A DNA stretch of 64,000 nucleotides from Algoriphagus sp. CAU 1675 (GCF_029222925.1 NZ_JARHUI010000007.1:1-64000), one strand, 5' to 3'. Counted from the first letter of the stretch, positions 35,070-46,900 are shown. Numbers and translations: made by a program. The notes: a model not told the origin generated them from the sequence alone.

Positions 35070-37193
35070 TTATTCAATCAATTTTACCTGAATAACCTGT
35101 TCAGGGTCTAAGTTAAAGAACTCCTTATGAACATTGAACTCTGGCTCATCTCCCTCAGGATGTTTTGCCAGATAAGTCCCATCCTCCTGCATCCTATAGG
35201 CATTGACATTGTCTTTAAGGTTGTAGGAAAGAATATTCATCAATTGCTTTTCCAATAAAGGAGCCTCAACCTTAAACAAGGACTCCAGTCTCTTGTCAAA
35301 GCTTCTCACCATCATGTCCGCACTTCCTGCGTAGGTTCGGGTCTCACCATTATTGTGGAAATGATAGATCCTAGAGTGCTCCAGAAAATCCCCTACAATT
35401 GATAAAACCTCAATATTTTCACTGAGTCCCTGTCTTCCGGGCCTCAAACAACAAATCCCTCTGACAATCAACTTTATGGTCACTCCTGACTGAGAAGCCC
35501 TATACAGAGCATAAATGATCTCTGAATCTTCCAGGGAATTCACTTTAATAAAAATACCGGCAGGAAGTCCAGCACGCGCATTTTCTGCCTCCTGCTCTAT
35601 GTATTCAATCAATTGATTTCTCATATCCCTAGGAGCTGTAATCAGATTCTTGTACTGACTTGGCATAGAATGCCCCGTAATTACATTGAAAAACTCAGAC
35701 ACATCATTTGCCAGAGTTTCATTTGTCGTGAGCAGGCCAATATCGGTATAAAGTCTTGCTGTGTCCTCGTTGTAATTTCCAGATCCCAAATGAACATATC
35801 GGGTGATCTCCGAATCATCTTTCTTAACTATCAGCAGAAGCTTGGTATGGGTCTTCAAATGGGTAATTCCATAAATCACAAAGCATCCTGCTTTTTGCAG
35901 CTTTTTGGCTTCCCGAATATTGTTTTCCTCATCGAATCTAGCCTTGACTTCAAAAAGTACCGATACGTGCTTTCCGTTTTCGGCAGCTTTCAACAAAGCT
36001 TTTGTTATCCGGCTTTCTTTTGCAAGCCGGTAGATGGTCATTTTAATCGCCATCACATTGGGATCCTCTGCAGCTGTTTCTATCAAGTCCAGAATAGAGT
36101 CGATATTGTTGTAAGGATGATGCAGCAACACATCCTTTTCCTTGAGAATCTCAAAAATATCCGCTCTTCCCTCTTCCTGATAGGATAGTGGTTTGACAGG
36201 CTCATGCATTTGAGGAAGTCTATCCTTAAACCGTCTGCCCCCTACGATCTGCCACAATCCCGTAAAATCGATCATGCTGGCTCTTTTCACAAGAAAAACA
36301 GAATCCATTTTTAGATTCCATCTTTCAAGAAGTGAATTCAGCATCCACTTGCTGTACCCCTCCTCAATTTCTATCCTTACCACACGACCAGTTTTCCGCT
36401 CCATGAGCTTGCGCTTCACCTCTTCCAGAAAGTTAGCATCCATATCCTCACTTTCCTCCAGGGTAAAATCACCATTTCTGGTAATCCTAAACAAACTAAT
36501 CCCCTCAATATTGACATTTCGGAAAAGAGAGATGATATGTTCGCGAATCACTTCCTCAATGGGTATGAGCAGCAGGGAATTATCTCTCTCAATTTCAAAA
36601 AATCGCGGGATATTAGCCGGAATTTGAACAAAACTCAGCTTCCTCATATCCTTACGCTCTCCAGGACTGGTAGTCACCACCCCAAACACCAACAGTTTAT
36701 TCATCAGAATAGGAAAAGTCCTGTATCCATCATAAACCATTGGAGTGAGCATTGGATAAATTGCTTTCAAAAAATACTGCTTAACCTTCTCCTGCTCCTG
36801 CTCGGTCAACATGGACGTATTGCAAAGGGAAACTCCTTCCCTTACAAGCTCTGGCAGAATCTTATCGGTAAAATGCTCATGCTGAGCGGAATGAAACAAT
36901 TGACAATCCTTCATCAACTTGGCCTTAAATGGCTCTTCCCTCAACCCTGAATAATCAATCCTTTCTTTTTCGTAATCCAGGTAATTATAAAGTGAACCCA
37001 CCCGGATCATAAAAAACTCGTCTAAATTGGACGCTGTTATTGCCAAAAACTTCAGCTTTTCAAAAATGTTTCTGTGTTCCTTTTTGGATTGATCAAGTAC
37101 ACGGACATTAAACTTCAACCAACTCAGGTCACGGCTTACCAGATCACTTTTCTGAATAATCGATTCGTATTTATCTCCGACTGCAAATTTCAT
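35070..37193 (-). CDS. ppk1: polyphosphate kinase 1
   Basis: A 707-residue enzyme that reversibly polymerises the gamma-phosphate of ATP into polyphosphate. It has the N-terminal helical domain RDLSWLKFNVRVLDQ, then the phospholipase-D-like catalytic part. That part includes HHPYNNIDSILDLI, the FEVKARFDEENNI stretch and YGITHLKTHTKLLLIV, which carries the phosphorylated His region, then HLGSGNYNEDTARLYTD. ATG at 37193 (MKFAVGDKYE) chosen; the upstream open codons lack an ATG. It follows gyrB on the same strand but is separated from it by a strong terminator. Confidence 0.95.
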   Translation of the reverse strand: MKFAVGDKYESIIQKSDLVSRDLSWLKFNVRVLDQSKKEHRNIFEKLKFLAITASNLDEFFMIRVGSLYNYLDYEKERIDYSGLREEPFKAKLMKDCQLFHSAQHEHFTDKILPELVREGVSLCNTSMLTEQEQEKVKQYFLKAIYPMLTPMVYDGYRTFPILMNKLLVFGVVTTSPGERKDMRKLSFVQIPANIPRFFEIERDNSLLLIPIEEVIREHIISLFRNVNIEGISLFRITRNGDFTLEESEDMDANFLEEVKRKLMERKTGRVVRIEIEEGYSKWMLNSLLERWNLKMDSVFLVKRASMIDFTGLWQIVGGRRFKDRLPQMHEPVKPLSYQEEGRADIFEILKEKDVLLHHPYNNIDSILDLIETAAEDPNVMAIKMTIYRLAKESRITKALLKAAENGKHVSVLFEVKARFDEENNIREAKKLQKAGCFVIYGITHLKTHTKLLLIVKKDDSEITRYVHLGSGNYNEDTARLYTDIGLLTTNETLANDVSEFFNVITGHSMPSQYKNLITAPRDMRNQLIEYIEQEAENARAGLPAGIFIKVNSLEDSEIIYALYRASQSGVTIKLIVRGICCLRPGRQGLSENIEVLSIVGDFLEHSRIYHFHNNGETRTYAGSADMMVRSFDKRLESLFKVEAPLLEKQLMNILSYNLKDNVNAYRMQEDGTYLAKHPEGDEPEFNVHKEFFNLDPEQVIQVKLIE

Positions 37194-37268
37194 TTGAATG
37201 GATTTTACCGATACCAATATAAATTTCTAATAAATAGATTGGTTTTATGTTTCTATAAAAAGTTAAAA

Positions 37269-37290
37269 AAAGGGGCCGAAAAGCCCCTTT
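37269..37290 (-). terminator. Rho-independent terminator of gyrB
   Basis: AAAGGGGC-loop-GCCCCTTT; on the minus strand it is followed by a run of T. It lies 7 bp after the gyrB stop. Confidence 0.88.
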
Positions 37291-37296
37291 TTTTTA

Positions 37297-39273
<1,977 letters not shown>

Positions 39274-39411
39274 CTAAAAAGGGGCCAAATCAGTGGTTTT
39301 ATATTCAAAATTTAATGCAGCAAGATAAAGAAAAAAAGTGAGTTGACCGAGCTTGAAAACAGCCCATCTCCTCCCTTTTCTGTTTTTATCAATAAATGAA
39401 AACTGCCTGCC

Positions 39412-39786
39412 TTAATATTGCCCTGTACTCAACATAACCAAGTTGCAAGCAGGCAGTACTTCTATGCCTGAAAATCGGGCTTTTCGGTAAAATTCGGGGT
39501 TTTCAGTTCCGGGGTTAAAGATGATTCTCTTGGGCTTAAGGCTGATCAGATAGTCTATCCATTCCGCCTGATTTGCCGGGCCAATATAAAGGGTGATCGT
39601 ATGGATATTCTTCAGTTCGGGTTTGGTCCTCAAATCCAGAATTTCCTTTCCAAAAACAGTTCCTTGTTTTATTCCCATGGGAATAAAATCCATCCCTCTT
39701 TCATGGAACATCTCGGCTGCCGCATAAGCATATCTGCTCGGATTAGTGGTAGCCCCAACTATCAACGTTATTTTTTTTTCAAACAT
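39412..39786 (-). CDS. small CoA-binding-domain protein
   Basis: A 124-residue Rossmann-type protein of the CoA_binding_2 family: MFEKKITLIVGATTNPSRYA (start), GIKQGTVFGKEILDL, NPGTENPEFYRKA. The ATG at 39786 lies within the last codons of the acyltransferase gene (8-bp overlap). The longer open frame merely reads the neighbour in another phase. Such proteins bind CoA or acyl-CoA; as the third gene of a lipid-acylation operon it may supply or sense acyl donors, which is inference. Confidence 0.8.
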   Translation of the reverse strand: MFEKKITLIVGATTNPSRYAYAAAEMFHERGMDFIPMGIKQGTVFGKEILDLRTKPELKNIHTITLYIGPANQAEWIDYLISLKPKRIIFNPGTENPEFYRKARFSGIEVLPACNLVMLSTGQY

Positions 39787-40744
39787 CCCGATTACCGAAA
39801 ATCCTGTCCCGCTCAAAAGTATCCATGTGTCGGTGCTTTTTTGATTCATAGATATCCGCCAAAGTGATGAGGATACCGGTTTCCTCCACCTCCCCAAACT
39901 CATCATTCAGGGCTGTGCCAAAAGTCATCATTGTAGGAGACAAATTCATGTACGTATTGATCAGAGGTGGAATATTCTCACCATAAGACCTTATTCTACT
40001 ATTCAGTAGCTTGTATCCTTCCTTGTAATCCAACCCAACAAAAGGGTCTGGGCCTTTTCCTACTTCAGTCTCATAGGTTAGCTTCAGATTAGGCTTAGGC
40101 TTGACCAAGTCCTCCCCATCGGGGAAGTAATGATGAAGGAAACGAAGCAACAAATCTCTCGCTTCACGATTGTAGTGGGGATACATCGTGACCTTACCAA
40201 ATAGATATTTGACCTCAGGATGGAGAAGAACGAAAGCTCCCAAACCATCCCAAAGGTTATCCAGGCTAAAAATTCCTTTTCTATTATCTACACTCGGTTG
40301 ATATTTAGGCTGAACAAATGACCTTCCCAGTTCAATCGTATAAGGGATATATTCCCGAATAAACTGTTCGGAAAAATCGAACAAATGAGAAGTAGAAAGA
40401 TTTAAGGAACCATTGGACTGGATAGCATTTTTGCAATAGATCAATCTATATCCTGCAACAATCTCTTCATCTTCTGGATTCCAGGTAATCAACTGAGTAT
40501 AACAGTTTTCGCAAGTATCGTTTTCATCCAGATCCATTTCCATACCTGTTCCGCCCCCTGCAGCCCTAAAGGTAAGTTCACGGAGTCTGCCAATCTCCCT
40601 CAGTACATTGGGTGCATTGTGGTAATTGACCAAGAAGACCAAATTATTCCCATTATTGGTATAACGAAGAAAGCGCTCTTCAGTCAGCTCAGATTTGAGA
40701 ATCTCCCGGTCAACTGCGGGAATAATATCTGCTACCTTATCCAT
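39779..40744 (-). CDS. GNAT-like N-acyltransferase, OlsB/GlsB type
   Basis: A 321-residue protein of the group often annotated as putative hemolysin (Acetyltransf_5). REIGRLRELTFRAAGGGTGME (about 54-74) and IVAGYRLIYCKN mark the acyl-ACP-dependent N-acyltransferase fold. In Bacteroides, GlsB of this family N-acylates glycine and GlsA, a PlsC-type enzyme encoded beside it, adds the second acyl chain. Here the upstream gene is PlsC-like, so glycine- or ornithine-lipid synthesis is a good hypothesis. The ATG at 40744 overlaps the upstream stop by 8 bp; the longer frame starts at a TTG. Confidence 0.8.
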   Translation of the reverse strand: MDKVADIIPAVDREILKSELTEERFLRYTNNGNNLVFLVNYHNAPNVLREIGRLRELTFRAAGGGTGMEMDLDENDTCENCYTQLITWNPEDEEIVAGYRLIYCKNAIQSNGSLNLSTSHLFDFSEQFIREYIPYTIELGRSFVQPKYQPSVDNRKGIFSLDNLWDGLGAFVLLHPEVKYLFGKVTMYPHYNREARDLLLRFLHHYFPDGEDLVKPKPNLKLTYETEVGKGPDPFVGLDYKEGYKLLNSRIRSYGENIPPLINTYMNLSPTMMTFGTALNDEFGEVEETGILITLADIYESKKHRHMDTFERDRIFGNRDV

Positions 40745-41558
40745 TCTTTTCACCAAGTTGATAAACCTGTTCCTTTATAATTTCTGCCCATTGCGCATCG
40801 GTTCTAGACTTATCAAACTTTTGAAATGAAACCGCCTCGCCCACAGTGATTCGAATTGTCTGACCCTGCTGCTTATACATCTCATCAACCAGATAAAACA
40901 TCTCAATATTTGCCTTAATCCCGAATTTTTTGCGCCAATTTGCCAAGTTGTAAAAAAATTTAGAATTCTTTCCCTCTATAAAACAAGGTAAAATATCTTT
41001 CTTATATTTTTTTGCTTTGGAAATAAAGCTCTTTTTCCATTCTAGGTCTCGGATTCCTTTATCAGACTTACGGGACACCAAACCAGCTGGAAAGATCAAC
41101 ACCGCAAAATCGCCAGCATAGGTCTTTTCCACTAACTCCAAAGTCTCTGAAGAATTTCTCCCCAACTTATTAACCGGGATAAAAATAGGCTTAAAGTTTT
41201 CAATCGCCATCAAAATATCATTCACAATGAATCGGATATCCGGACGGATTTTGCCCATCGCGTACATCATTGCAATCCCATCCAATCCTCCAAGGGGATG
41301 ATTTGCGGCTATGATTATCCCACCTGTTTTGGGAATATGTTCCTCCCCAACCAATTCAACTTCTAGCTTCAACTCCTCGATAAGTCCGTTGACAAAATCA
41401 ATCCCATGGAGTGGACTGAGTTTGACCATTAATTGGTTCATCCAATCCTCATGAACGACCCGCTTGATGTAGGATAAAGCAAACCCAGGCATCCATCGGA
41501 GCAAGGAAGGATTTTTCGATCCTATAGCTTTTTCTACATCAATGAATTTTTTAGCCAT
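40737..41558 (-). CDS. PlsC-family acyltransferase (possible GlsA)
   Basis: A 273-residue lysophospholipid acyltransferase-like protein. It has the catalytic block IAANHPLGGLDG (His and Asp in the NHxxxxD pattern, about 93-104) and the FPAG(L) acceptor block. It has no clear transmembrane helix. As first gene of a three-gene overlapping operon with an N-acyltransferase and a CoA-binding protein, it probably makes the O-acyl step of an amino-acid-containing lipid. A phosphatidate-making role is the alternative. Confidence 0.8.
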   Translation of the reverse strand: MAKKFIDVEKAIGSKNPSLLRWMPGFALSYIKRVVHEDWMNQLMVKLSPLHGIDFVNGLIEELKLEVELVGEEHIPKTGGIIIAANHPLGGLDGIAMMYAMGKIRPDIRFIVNDILMAIENFKPIFIPVNKLGRNSSETLELVEKTYAGDFAVLIFPAGLVSRKSDKGIRDLEWKKSFISKAKKYKKDILPCFIEGKNSKFFYNLANWRKKFGIKANIEMFYLVDEMYKQQGQTIRITVGEAVSFQKFDKSRTDAQWAEIIKEQVYQLGEKNG

Positions 41559-41820
41559 TCAGGGTGAATTTGGACCCAATATTATCCGAATTAATCTGGG
41601 TTATTTAAAGATTAAAATAAGACCAAAAGTACAAAAAACCTGACTTAAGGAATATCCGGATGAAGTTCTGAATTTATCCTCCTGAAAACCAAGGGGCTTA
41701 TTTTTGCTGGTGAAATTTTTATCTAAGTCCAAAGTCACAGTAATAACTCGGTAAATGATCAGAACCAAGACTGCTAAAACACCTATCCAAAGCTCTCCAC
41801 TCCTTTCCTGAATAATTCCC

Positions 41821-41828
41821 TATTTTTG
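41821..41828 (+). promoter_or_regulatory. -7 box of the rRNA methyltransferase gene
   Basis: TATTTTTG matches TAnnTTTG, 19 bp before the ATG at 41848. The matching -33 TTTG is not clear. The 289-bp gap from 41559 holds nothing else I can assign. Confidence 0.5.
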
Positions 41829-41847
41829 CAGGCAGATCACACAAACG

Positions 41848-42744
41848 ATGAAAGAAAGTATTTTGTCCCTAAAACCAGGGCCTTGGAAAGATTATGAATT
41901 AATAGATACCGGAGGTTTTGAGAAACTCGAACGTTTTGGAGATTTTATTCTGAGTAGACCTGAACCCCAGGCTATTTGGGACAAAAGTATGCCAGAATCC
42001 GAATGGAGAAAACTGGCACACGCCCACTTCGCCAAGGAAAAAAACAACCCGGAAAAAGGGCAATGGGAGCAACTAAAAAAAATGCCTCATAATTGGAGCA
42101 TTGCCTACTCCAATCAAGATGGGTTGAATCTGAAATTGAACTTGGCACAAACTTCCTTCAAACATATCGGACTCTTTCCGGAACAGGCAGTCAATTGGGA
42201 TTACTTGTACAAAACCATTAAGAAATCTCCTGTACAAAAACCAAAAGTCCTTAATCTATTTGCATACACCGGAGCTGCTTCGGTAGCTGCAAAAGCTGCA
42301 GGGGCGGATGTAACTCACTTGGACTCTGTCAAGCAAGTAGTTACCTGGTCCCGACACAACATGGAATCCTCCGGACTGGAAGGCATCCGATGGATGGTAG
42401 ACGATGCCATGAAGTTCATCAAAAGAGAAGCCCGCAGAGGGAATATATACCAAGGAATCATTCTAGATCCTCCTGCATATGGTCGAGGACCTGACGGAGA
42501 AAAATGGGTATTGGAAGAGCAAATCAATGAAATGTTGAAAATTTGCGCTGAAATTCTTGATCCCAAGGACAGGTTTTTATTATTGAACATGTACTCCCTG
42601 AGTTTCTCTTCCCTGATTGCAGAAAACCTAATCCAAACCAATTTTAAAAAAGTAGAAAACCCCGAGCATGGAGAGCTGTATCTTCAGGACCAGTTTGGAA
42701 AAAAGCTTCCTTTGGGAATTTTTTACAGGTTTTCCAGTTTTTAA
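41848..42744 (+). CDS. class I SAM-dependent rRNA (cytosine-C5) methyltransferase, RlmI-like
   Basis: A 298-residue methyltransferase. SAM motif I is in VLNLFAYTGAASVAAKAAGA (about 132-151), followed by VTHLDSVKQVVTW. The catalytic-type motif is GIILDPPAYGRGPDGEKW. The pattern is that of the RlmI/RlmK family that methylates 23S rRNA, with the N-terminal PUA part missing or divergent. Transcribed with the aminotransferase 14 bp downstream. Confidence 0.87.
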   Translation: MKESILSLKPGPWKDYELIDTGGFEKLERFGDFILSRPEPQAIWDKSMPESEWRKLAHAHFAKEKNNPEKGQWEQLKKMPHNWSIAYSNQDGLNLKLNLAQTSFKHIGLFPEQAVNWDYLYKTIKKSPVQKPKVLNLFAYTGAASVAAKAAGADVTHLDSVKQVVTWSRHNMESSGLEGIRWMVDDAMKFIKREARRGNIYQGIILDPPAYGRGPDGEKWVLEEQINEMLKICAEILDPKDRFLLLNMYSLSFSSLIAENLIQTNFKKVENPEHGELYLQDQFGKKLPLGIFYRFSSF

Positions 42745-42758
42745 AATTGAATTAGAAA

Positions 42759-43940
42759 ATGAACAATCGACAGCTTTTTCTTTCGCATTTGGCACAGACC
42801 ACTGATTTTCCGCTTATGATTGAGGTGGAAAAAGCAGAGGGAATCTACCTCTACGGTCCAAATGGAGAGCGTTACATGGATCTGATTTCAGGGATCGGTG
42901 TAAGTAATGTCGGGCATCGTCACCCAAAAGTTTTAGAGGCTATCCAAAACCAATTGGACAAATATCTCCATCTCATGGTCTATGGGGAGTATGTCCAAAG
43001 TCCACAAGTCCTGCTGGCAAAAGCCCTATCTGATACTCTCCCAAAGGAATTGGACAATGTCTACTTGGTTAATTCCGGATCGGAAGCTGTAGAGGGGGCC
43101 TTAAAACTCGCCAAACGCTATACAGGCCGACCAAATTTAATTTCCTGCGTCAATGCTTATCATGGTAGCAGTGCAGGATCTCTGAGTGTTGGAGGAAACG
43201 AGATTTTCAAAAGAGCCTACAGACCTCTTTTACCCGGAATCCAACACATTCAATACGGATTGGAATCCGATCTGGAACAAATCAATGCAGATACCGCTGC
43301 AGTAATATTGGAAACCATACAAGGTGAGGCGGGCATCCGAATTGCTGAAAAAAGTTATTTCAAAGCACTACGAAAACGATGCGATGAAACCGGCACGCTC
43401 TTGATTCTTGACGAAATTCAGGCCGGTTTTGGAAGAACAGGAAAATTCTGGGCTTTTGAGCATTTTGACATCCAGCCGGATATCCTGGTCTGTGCAAAGG
43501 GAATGGGAGGAGGAATGCCGATTGGTGCCTTCATTGCCAACAAAGAGGTGATGGGAGTTTTCAAAAACAATCCACTTTTAGGACATATCACCACTTTTGG
43601 AGGGCATCCCGTAAGTGCTGTTGCTTCCCTTGCAACTATTCAGGTCTTACAAAATGAGAACCTTGTGGATCAAGTTGATACCAAAGCAGAACTTTTTAAA
43701 AAATTATTGGTCCACTCCAAAATCAAAACAATCCGAAACAAAGGACTAATGATGGCAGTAGAGTTTGACTCCTTTGAAACTCTTAAGCCTATTATTGATC
43801 GGGCAATCGAATTGGGTGTAATTACCGATTGGTTTTTATTCTGTGATGATTCCATGCGGATCGCTCCTCCTTTGATAATTTCTGAAGAGCAGATACATGA
43901 GGCATGCAAGCTAATTCTCAAGGCTATTGAGGATGTCTGA
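42759..43940 (+). CDS. class III aminotransferase (acetylornithine/4-aminobutyrate type)
   Basis: A 393-residue PLP enzyme. GSEAVEGALKLAKRYTGR (about 108-125), LLILDEIQAGFGRTGKFWAFE and the PLP-Lys motif CAKGMGGGMPIGAF are clear. The amino donor cannot be told from sequence; acetylornithine, GABA, beta-alanine or lysine are possible. No arginine genes are adjacent. It is coupled to the rRNA methyltransferase gene by a 14-bp gap. Confidence 0.87.
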   Translation: MNNRQLFLSHLAQTTDFPLMIEVEKAEGIYLYGPNGERYMDLISGIGVSNVGHRHPKVLEAIQNQLDKYLHLMVYGEYVQSPQVLLAKALSDTLPKELDNVYLVNSGSEAVEGALKLAKRYTGRPNLISCVNAYHGSSAGSLSVGGNEIFKRAYRPLLPGIQHIQYGLESDLEQINADTAAVILETIQGEAGIRIAEKSYFKALRKRCDETGTLLILDEIQAGFGRTGKFWAFEHFDIQPDILVCAKGMGGGMPIGAFIANKEVMGVFKNNPLLGHITTFGGHPVSAVASLATIQVLQNENLVDQVDTKAELFKKLLVHSKIKTIRNKGLMMAVEFDSFETLKPIIDRAIELGVITDWFLFCDDSMRIAPPLIISEEQIHEACKLILKAIEDV

Positions 43941-43956
43941 TTTTTGACAAATACTA

Positions 43957-43986
43957 AAAAAGTAGCTCCTTTTTGAGACTACTTTT
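43957..43986 (+). terminator. terminator after the aminotransferase gene
   Basis: AAAAGTAG and CTACTTTT arms with GAG/CTC internal pairing, then TCCTTTC. Moderate strength. Confidence 0.6.
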
Positions 43987-44028
43987 CCTTTCACCGGCAT
44001 TGCCTTATCTTTTCCAAAATTAATAATT

Positions 44029-46419
44029 ATGAAAAAAATCGGATTGATTCTAGGCTCCCTTTTGGTATTCTTAGTGATTGGACTAATTGCCATTATTATC
44101 CTTCACTCTCCCCAATATGAGGGGCAAAAGCACCTAGCCGGTCTACAGGAAGAAACAACAGTATTTTTTGATGAATTTGGGGTTCCCCACATCTATGCCC
44201 AAAATGAGTTGGATGCCTACAAGGCCTTGGGATACCTTCATGCTCAGGATAGACTTTTCCAAATGGAAATGATGCGGCGGGTAGGTACAGGAACTCTCGC
44301 GGAATTATTGGGTCCAGAATTGCTTGAAATAGACAAGTTTTTTAGAACTCTAGGAATTCCCCAACATGCGCTTGAAAGTACCGACTTTTGGAACAGCCAA
44401 AACGAATCCCCTTATAAAAAGGCTGCGAATGCCTACCTAGAAGGCGTCAATGAATTTATTCAAAACGGGAAACTTCCCATAGAATATACCTTACTGGGAG
44501 AAAAACCAAGAGAGTTCACCATGAATGACATGCACGGGATCATAGGATATATGTCCTACACCTTTGCAATGGCAGTAAAAACAGATCCATTGATCACTGG
44601 AATGGCTAGAAATCTAAAGCCTGAGTATTTGGAGGCTCTTTCTTTAGGTGCACTACCAGAGCATTACTTTATCCCCAACCATTACCCGGATTCACTCCTT
44701 ACTCTGCCTGAAACAGCAAAGAGCTTTATCGGAATGATGGAAAACTTACCCGTTCCACTTTTGGAAGGGTCAAATTCATGGGTGATATCGGGAACAAAAA
44801 CTGCGAGTGGAAAAGTGATCTTTGCGAATGATACCCATATTGGGTTTTCATCCCCATCCGTTTGGTATGAAGCGCATCTAGAATATCCCGGGTACAACTA
44901 TTATGGAAACCACCTTGCGGGAATTCCATTTGGATTGGTAGGCCATTCCAAATTTCACAGCGTGGGACTGACTATGTTTGAAAATGATGATCAGGATTTT
45001 TTTGAAGAAAAACCCAACCCACAAAACACTAACGAATATTTGATCGGTGATTCCACGTACTCTTTTTCATTTAGAACTGAAAAAATCCAAATCAAAGGCC
45101 AGGATCCAATTGACTTAGAAATCAAAGAAAGTATTCATGGTCCAGTGATGAACGAAGTAGTGCCAGAAATCGCCCAACTCACTTCCAATCCAGTCGCTTC
45201 GTGGTGGGTTTACACCGAGTTTCCAACTCGGGCACTTGAAGCCTTGTATCAAATCAATCATGCCCAATCTATCCAGGAAGTTGCGGAGGCTGCAAGATTA
45301 ATTCATGCTCCTGGATTGAATATCATGTATGGGGATAGCCTTGGGAATATTGCCTGGTGGGCAGCAGCAAAATTACCCATTCGTGGTAATAATGCCCACT
45401 CCAAAATATTTGCAGATGGTTCCGATCCTGATTCTCAGCCATTGGGATGGTATCCATTTACCATGAATCCAATGAGCATCAATCCTGAGTCCGGAATTGT
45501 AGTGTCGGCAAATAATCAGCCCGACACGCTGAGGAACGGAGTACTTTACCCCGGTTATTATTACCCCGGTGAACGCTGGGAACGGATTGCTTCTACACTC
45601 AAAACCAAGGATGATTGGACCATTGAGGAAATGCAAAAACTCCAACTGGAAACCATTAATACAAGGCATCCTGAAAATGCTCGTGAGATGCTAAAACAGG
45701 TAGATTTATCTCATTTTGAGGAATTCAGTTTTCCCTTAGAAATCCTACAGCAATGGGATGGGGATCATTCCCTTAATTCTTCCGCTCCTACAGTATACTA
45801 CAAATGGCTTTACCATACACTCCGACTAGGAATGGAAGATGAATTGGGTGAAACAGGGTTTGACAATTATTTAGAAACCTTCCTCATGATCAGGTCCATT
45901 CCTTATTTTATCCGGAATGAAAACAATCCTTGGTGGGACAATCAAAACACTGCCGAATTGGAAACACGTGAGCAAATTTTTACCGAAAGCCTAAAAATCA
46001 CATTGGATGAACTCAAAGCCCAACTTGGTTCCAATTACGAAGACTGGAATTGGGGCAATGTGGTGATTGCCGAGCACCCTCATCCCCTCGGGGCTAAAAA
46101 ACCATTGGACAAAATCTTCAATGTTCGAACTCAGCCTATACCTGCAAACGGAGAAGCAGTCAATAAATTGGCATTCAAACTGAACGGAAAAGGAATCTAT
46201 AGGGTAAGTTCTGGCCCTGCCATGAGAATTTTATTGGACTTTGCAGCTGTAGAAAATTCAATATCTGTACTGCCAACAGGGCAAAGTGGAAACCGATTTA
46301 GTAACCATTACAAGGATCAGGCAGAACTATACGCAAAGGGGCTGTTTAGAAAGCAGCTAATGGATAAAGAGGAAATCATAAAAAGCTCCAAAGCTCCTTT
46401 GGTTTTGAAACCGGAGTAA
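44029..46419 (+). CDS. penicillin-acylase-family N-terminal nucleophile hydrolase
   Basis: A 796-residue Ntn hydrolase exported through an N-terminal membrane segment (about 5-27). The alpha-chain region is about 28-230. The autocatalytic cleavage site sits before the nucleophilic Ser of EGSNSWVISG (about 244). The beta-chain follows with ANDTHIGFSSPSVWYEAHL, VGHSKFHSVGLTM and GNIAWWAAAKLP. Relatives hydrolyse penicillins, acyl-homoserine lactones or N-acyl amino acids. A nearby N-acyl amino-acid lipid operon makes the last class worth noting, but there is no direct evidence. Confidence 0.9.
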   Translation: MKKIGLILGSLLVFLVIGLIAIIILHSPQYEGQKHLAGLQEETTVFFDEFGVPHIYAQNELDAYKALGYLHAQDRLFQMEMMRRVGTGTLAELLGPELLEIDKFFRTLGIPQHALESTDFWNSQNESPYKKAANAYLEGVNEFIQNGKLPIEYTLLGEKPREFTMNDMHGIIGYMSYTFAMAVKTDPLITGMARNLKPEYLEALSLGALPEHYFIPNHYPDSLLTLPETAKSFIGMMENLPVPLLEGSNSWVISGTKTASGKVIFANDTHIGFSSPSVWYEAHLEYPGYNYYGNHLAGIPFGLVGHSKFHSVGLTMFENDDQDFFEEKPNPQNTNEYLIGDSTYSFSFRTEKIQIKGQDPIDLEIKESIHGPVMNEVVPEIAQLTSNPVASWWVYTEFPTRALEALYQINHAQSIQEVAEAARLIHAPGLNIMYGDSLGNIAWWAAAKLPIRGNNAHSKIFADGSDPDSQPLGWYPFTMNPMSINPESGIVVSANNQPDTLRNGVLYPGYYYPGERWERIASTLKTKDDWTIEEMQKLQLETINTRHPENAREMLKQVDLSHFEEFSFPLEILQQWDGDHSLNSSAPTVYYKWLYHTLRLGMEDELGETGFDNYLETFLMIRSIPYFIRNENNPWWDNQNTAELETREQIFTESLKITLDELKAQLGSNYEDWNWGNVVIAEHPHPLGAKKPLDKIFNVRTQPIPANGEAVNKLAFKLNGKGIYRVSSGPAMRILLDFAAVENSISVLPTGQSGNRFSNHYKDQAELYAKGLFRKQLMDKEEIIKSSKAPLVLKPE

Positions 46420-46460
46420 ACTTCCGTTAGGAGTTTACAGTTCTTAAAAAAACAGCCTCA

Positions 46461-46880
46461 ATGAAAAATAAGAGCAAGAAAACCTATCCCATCCAACTTT
46501 CAGAAGACGAACTTCGAGCCAAATTAGACCCGGAATCTTACCATGTGTTGAGAGAAAAAGGAACCGAGCGTCCGTTTACAGGTACCTATTATCATAATAA
46601 GGAAACCGGAATATATGAATGTAAGGCATGTGGAAATGAAATTTTTCACTCTTCCAAAATGTACGATAGTGGTTGTGGTTGGCCTAGCTTTACCCACCCC
46701 ATACGTCCAGATGCAATTGATGTAGAAATGGACTATTCCCATTTTATGATCAGGGAGGAGATCTTGTGTGCCAAATGTGGTTCCCATTTAGGACATAGAT
46801 TTCCTGACGGTCCCAAAGACCGTGGAGGAATTCGATATTGTATCAACTCAGTAAGCATGGATTTCAAAAAAGACTCCTGA
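46461..46880 (+). CDS. msrB: peptide-methionine (R)-S-oxide reductase
   Basis: A 139-residue repair enzyme reducing methionine-R-sulfoxide. It has two zinc-binding CxxC pairs (CKACG and CAKCG), the SGCGWPSF motif, and RYCINSVSMDF carrying the catalytic Cys near the C-terminus. No signal peptide, so cytoplasmic. Confidence 0.95.
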   Translation: MKNKSKKTYPIQLSEDELRAKLDPESYHVLREKGTERPFTGTYYHNKETGIYECKACGNEIFHSSKMYDSGCGWPSFTHPIRPDAIDVEMDYSHFMIREEILCAKCGSHLGHRFPDGPKDRGGIRYCINSVSMDFKKDS

Positions 46881-46900
46881 ACTGATAAGCCACCAAAAAA

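Noticed and set aside
39787..39906. Longer start for the CoA-binding protein
   Set aside because: The extra 40 codons read the acyltransferase gene in another frame. The Rossmann start MFEKKITLIVGA fits the family.
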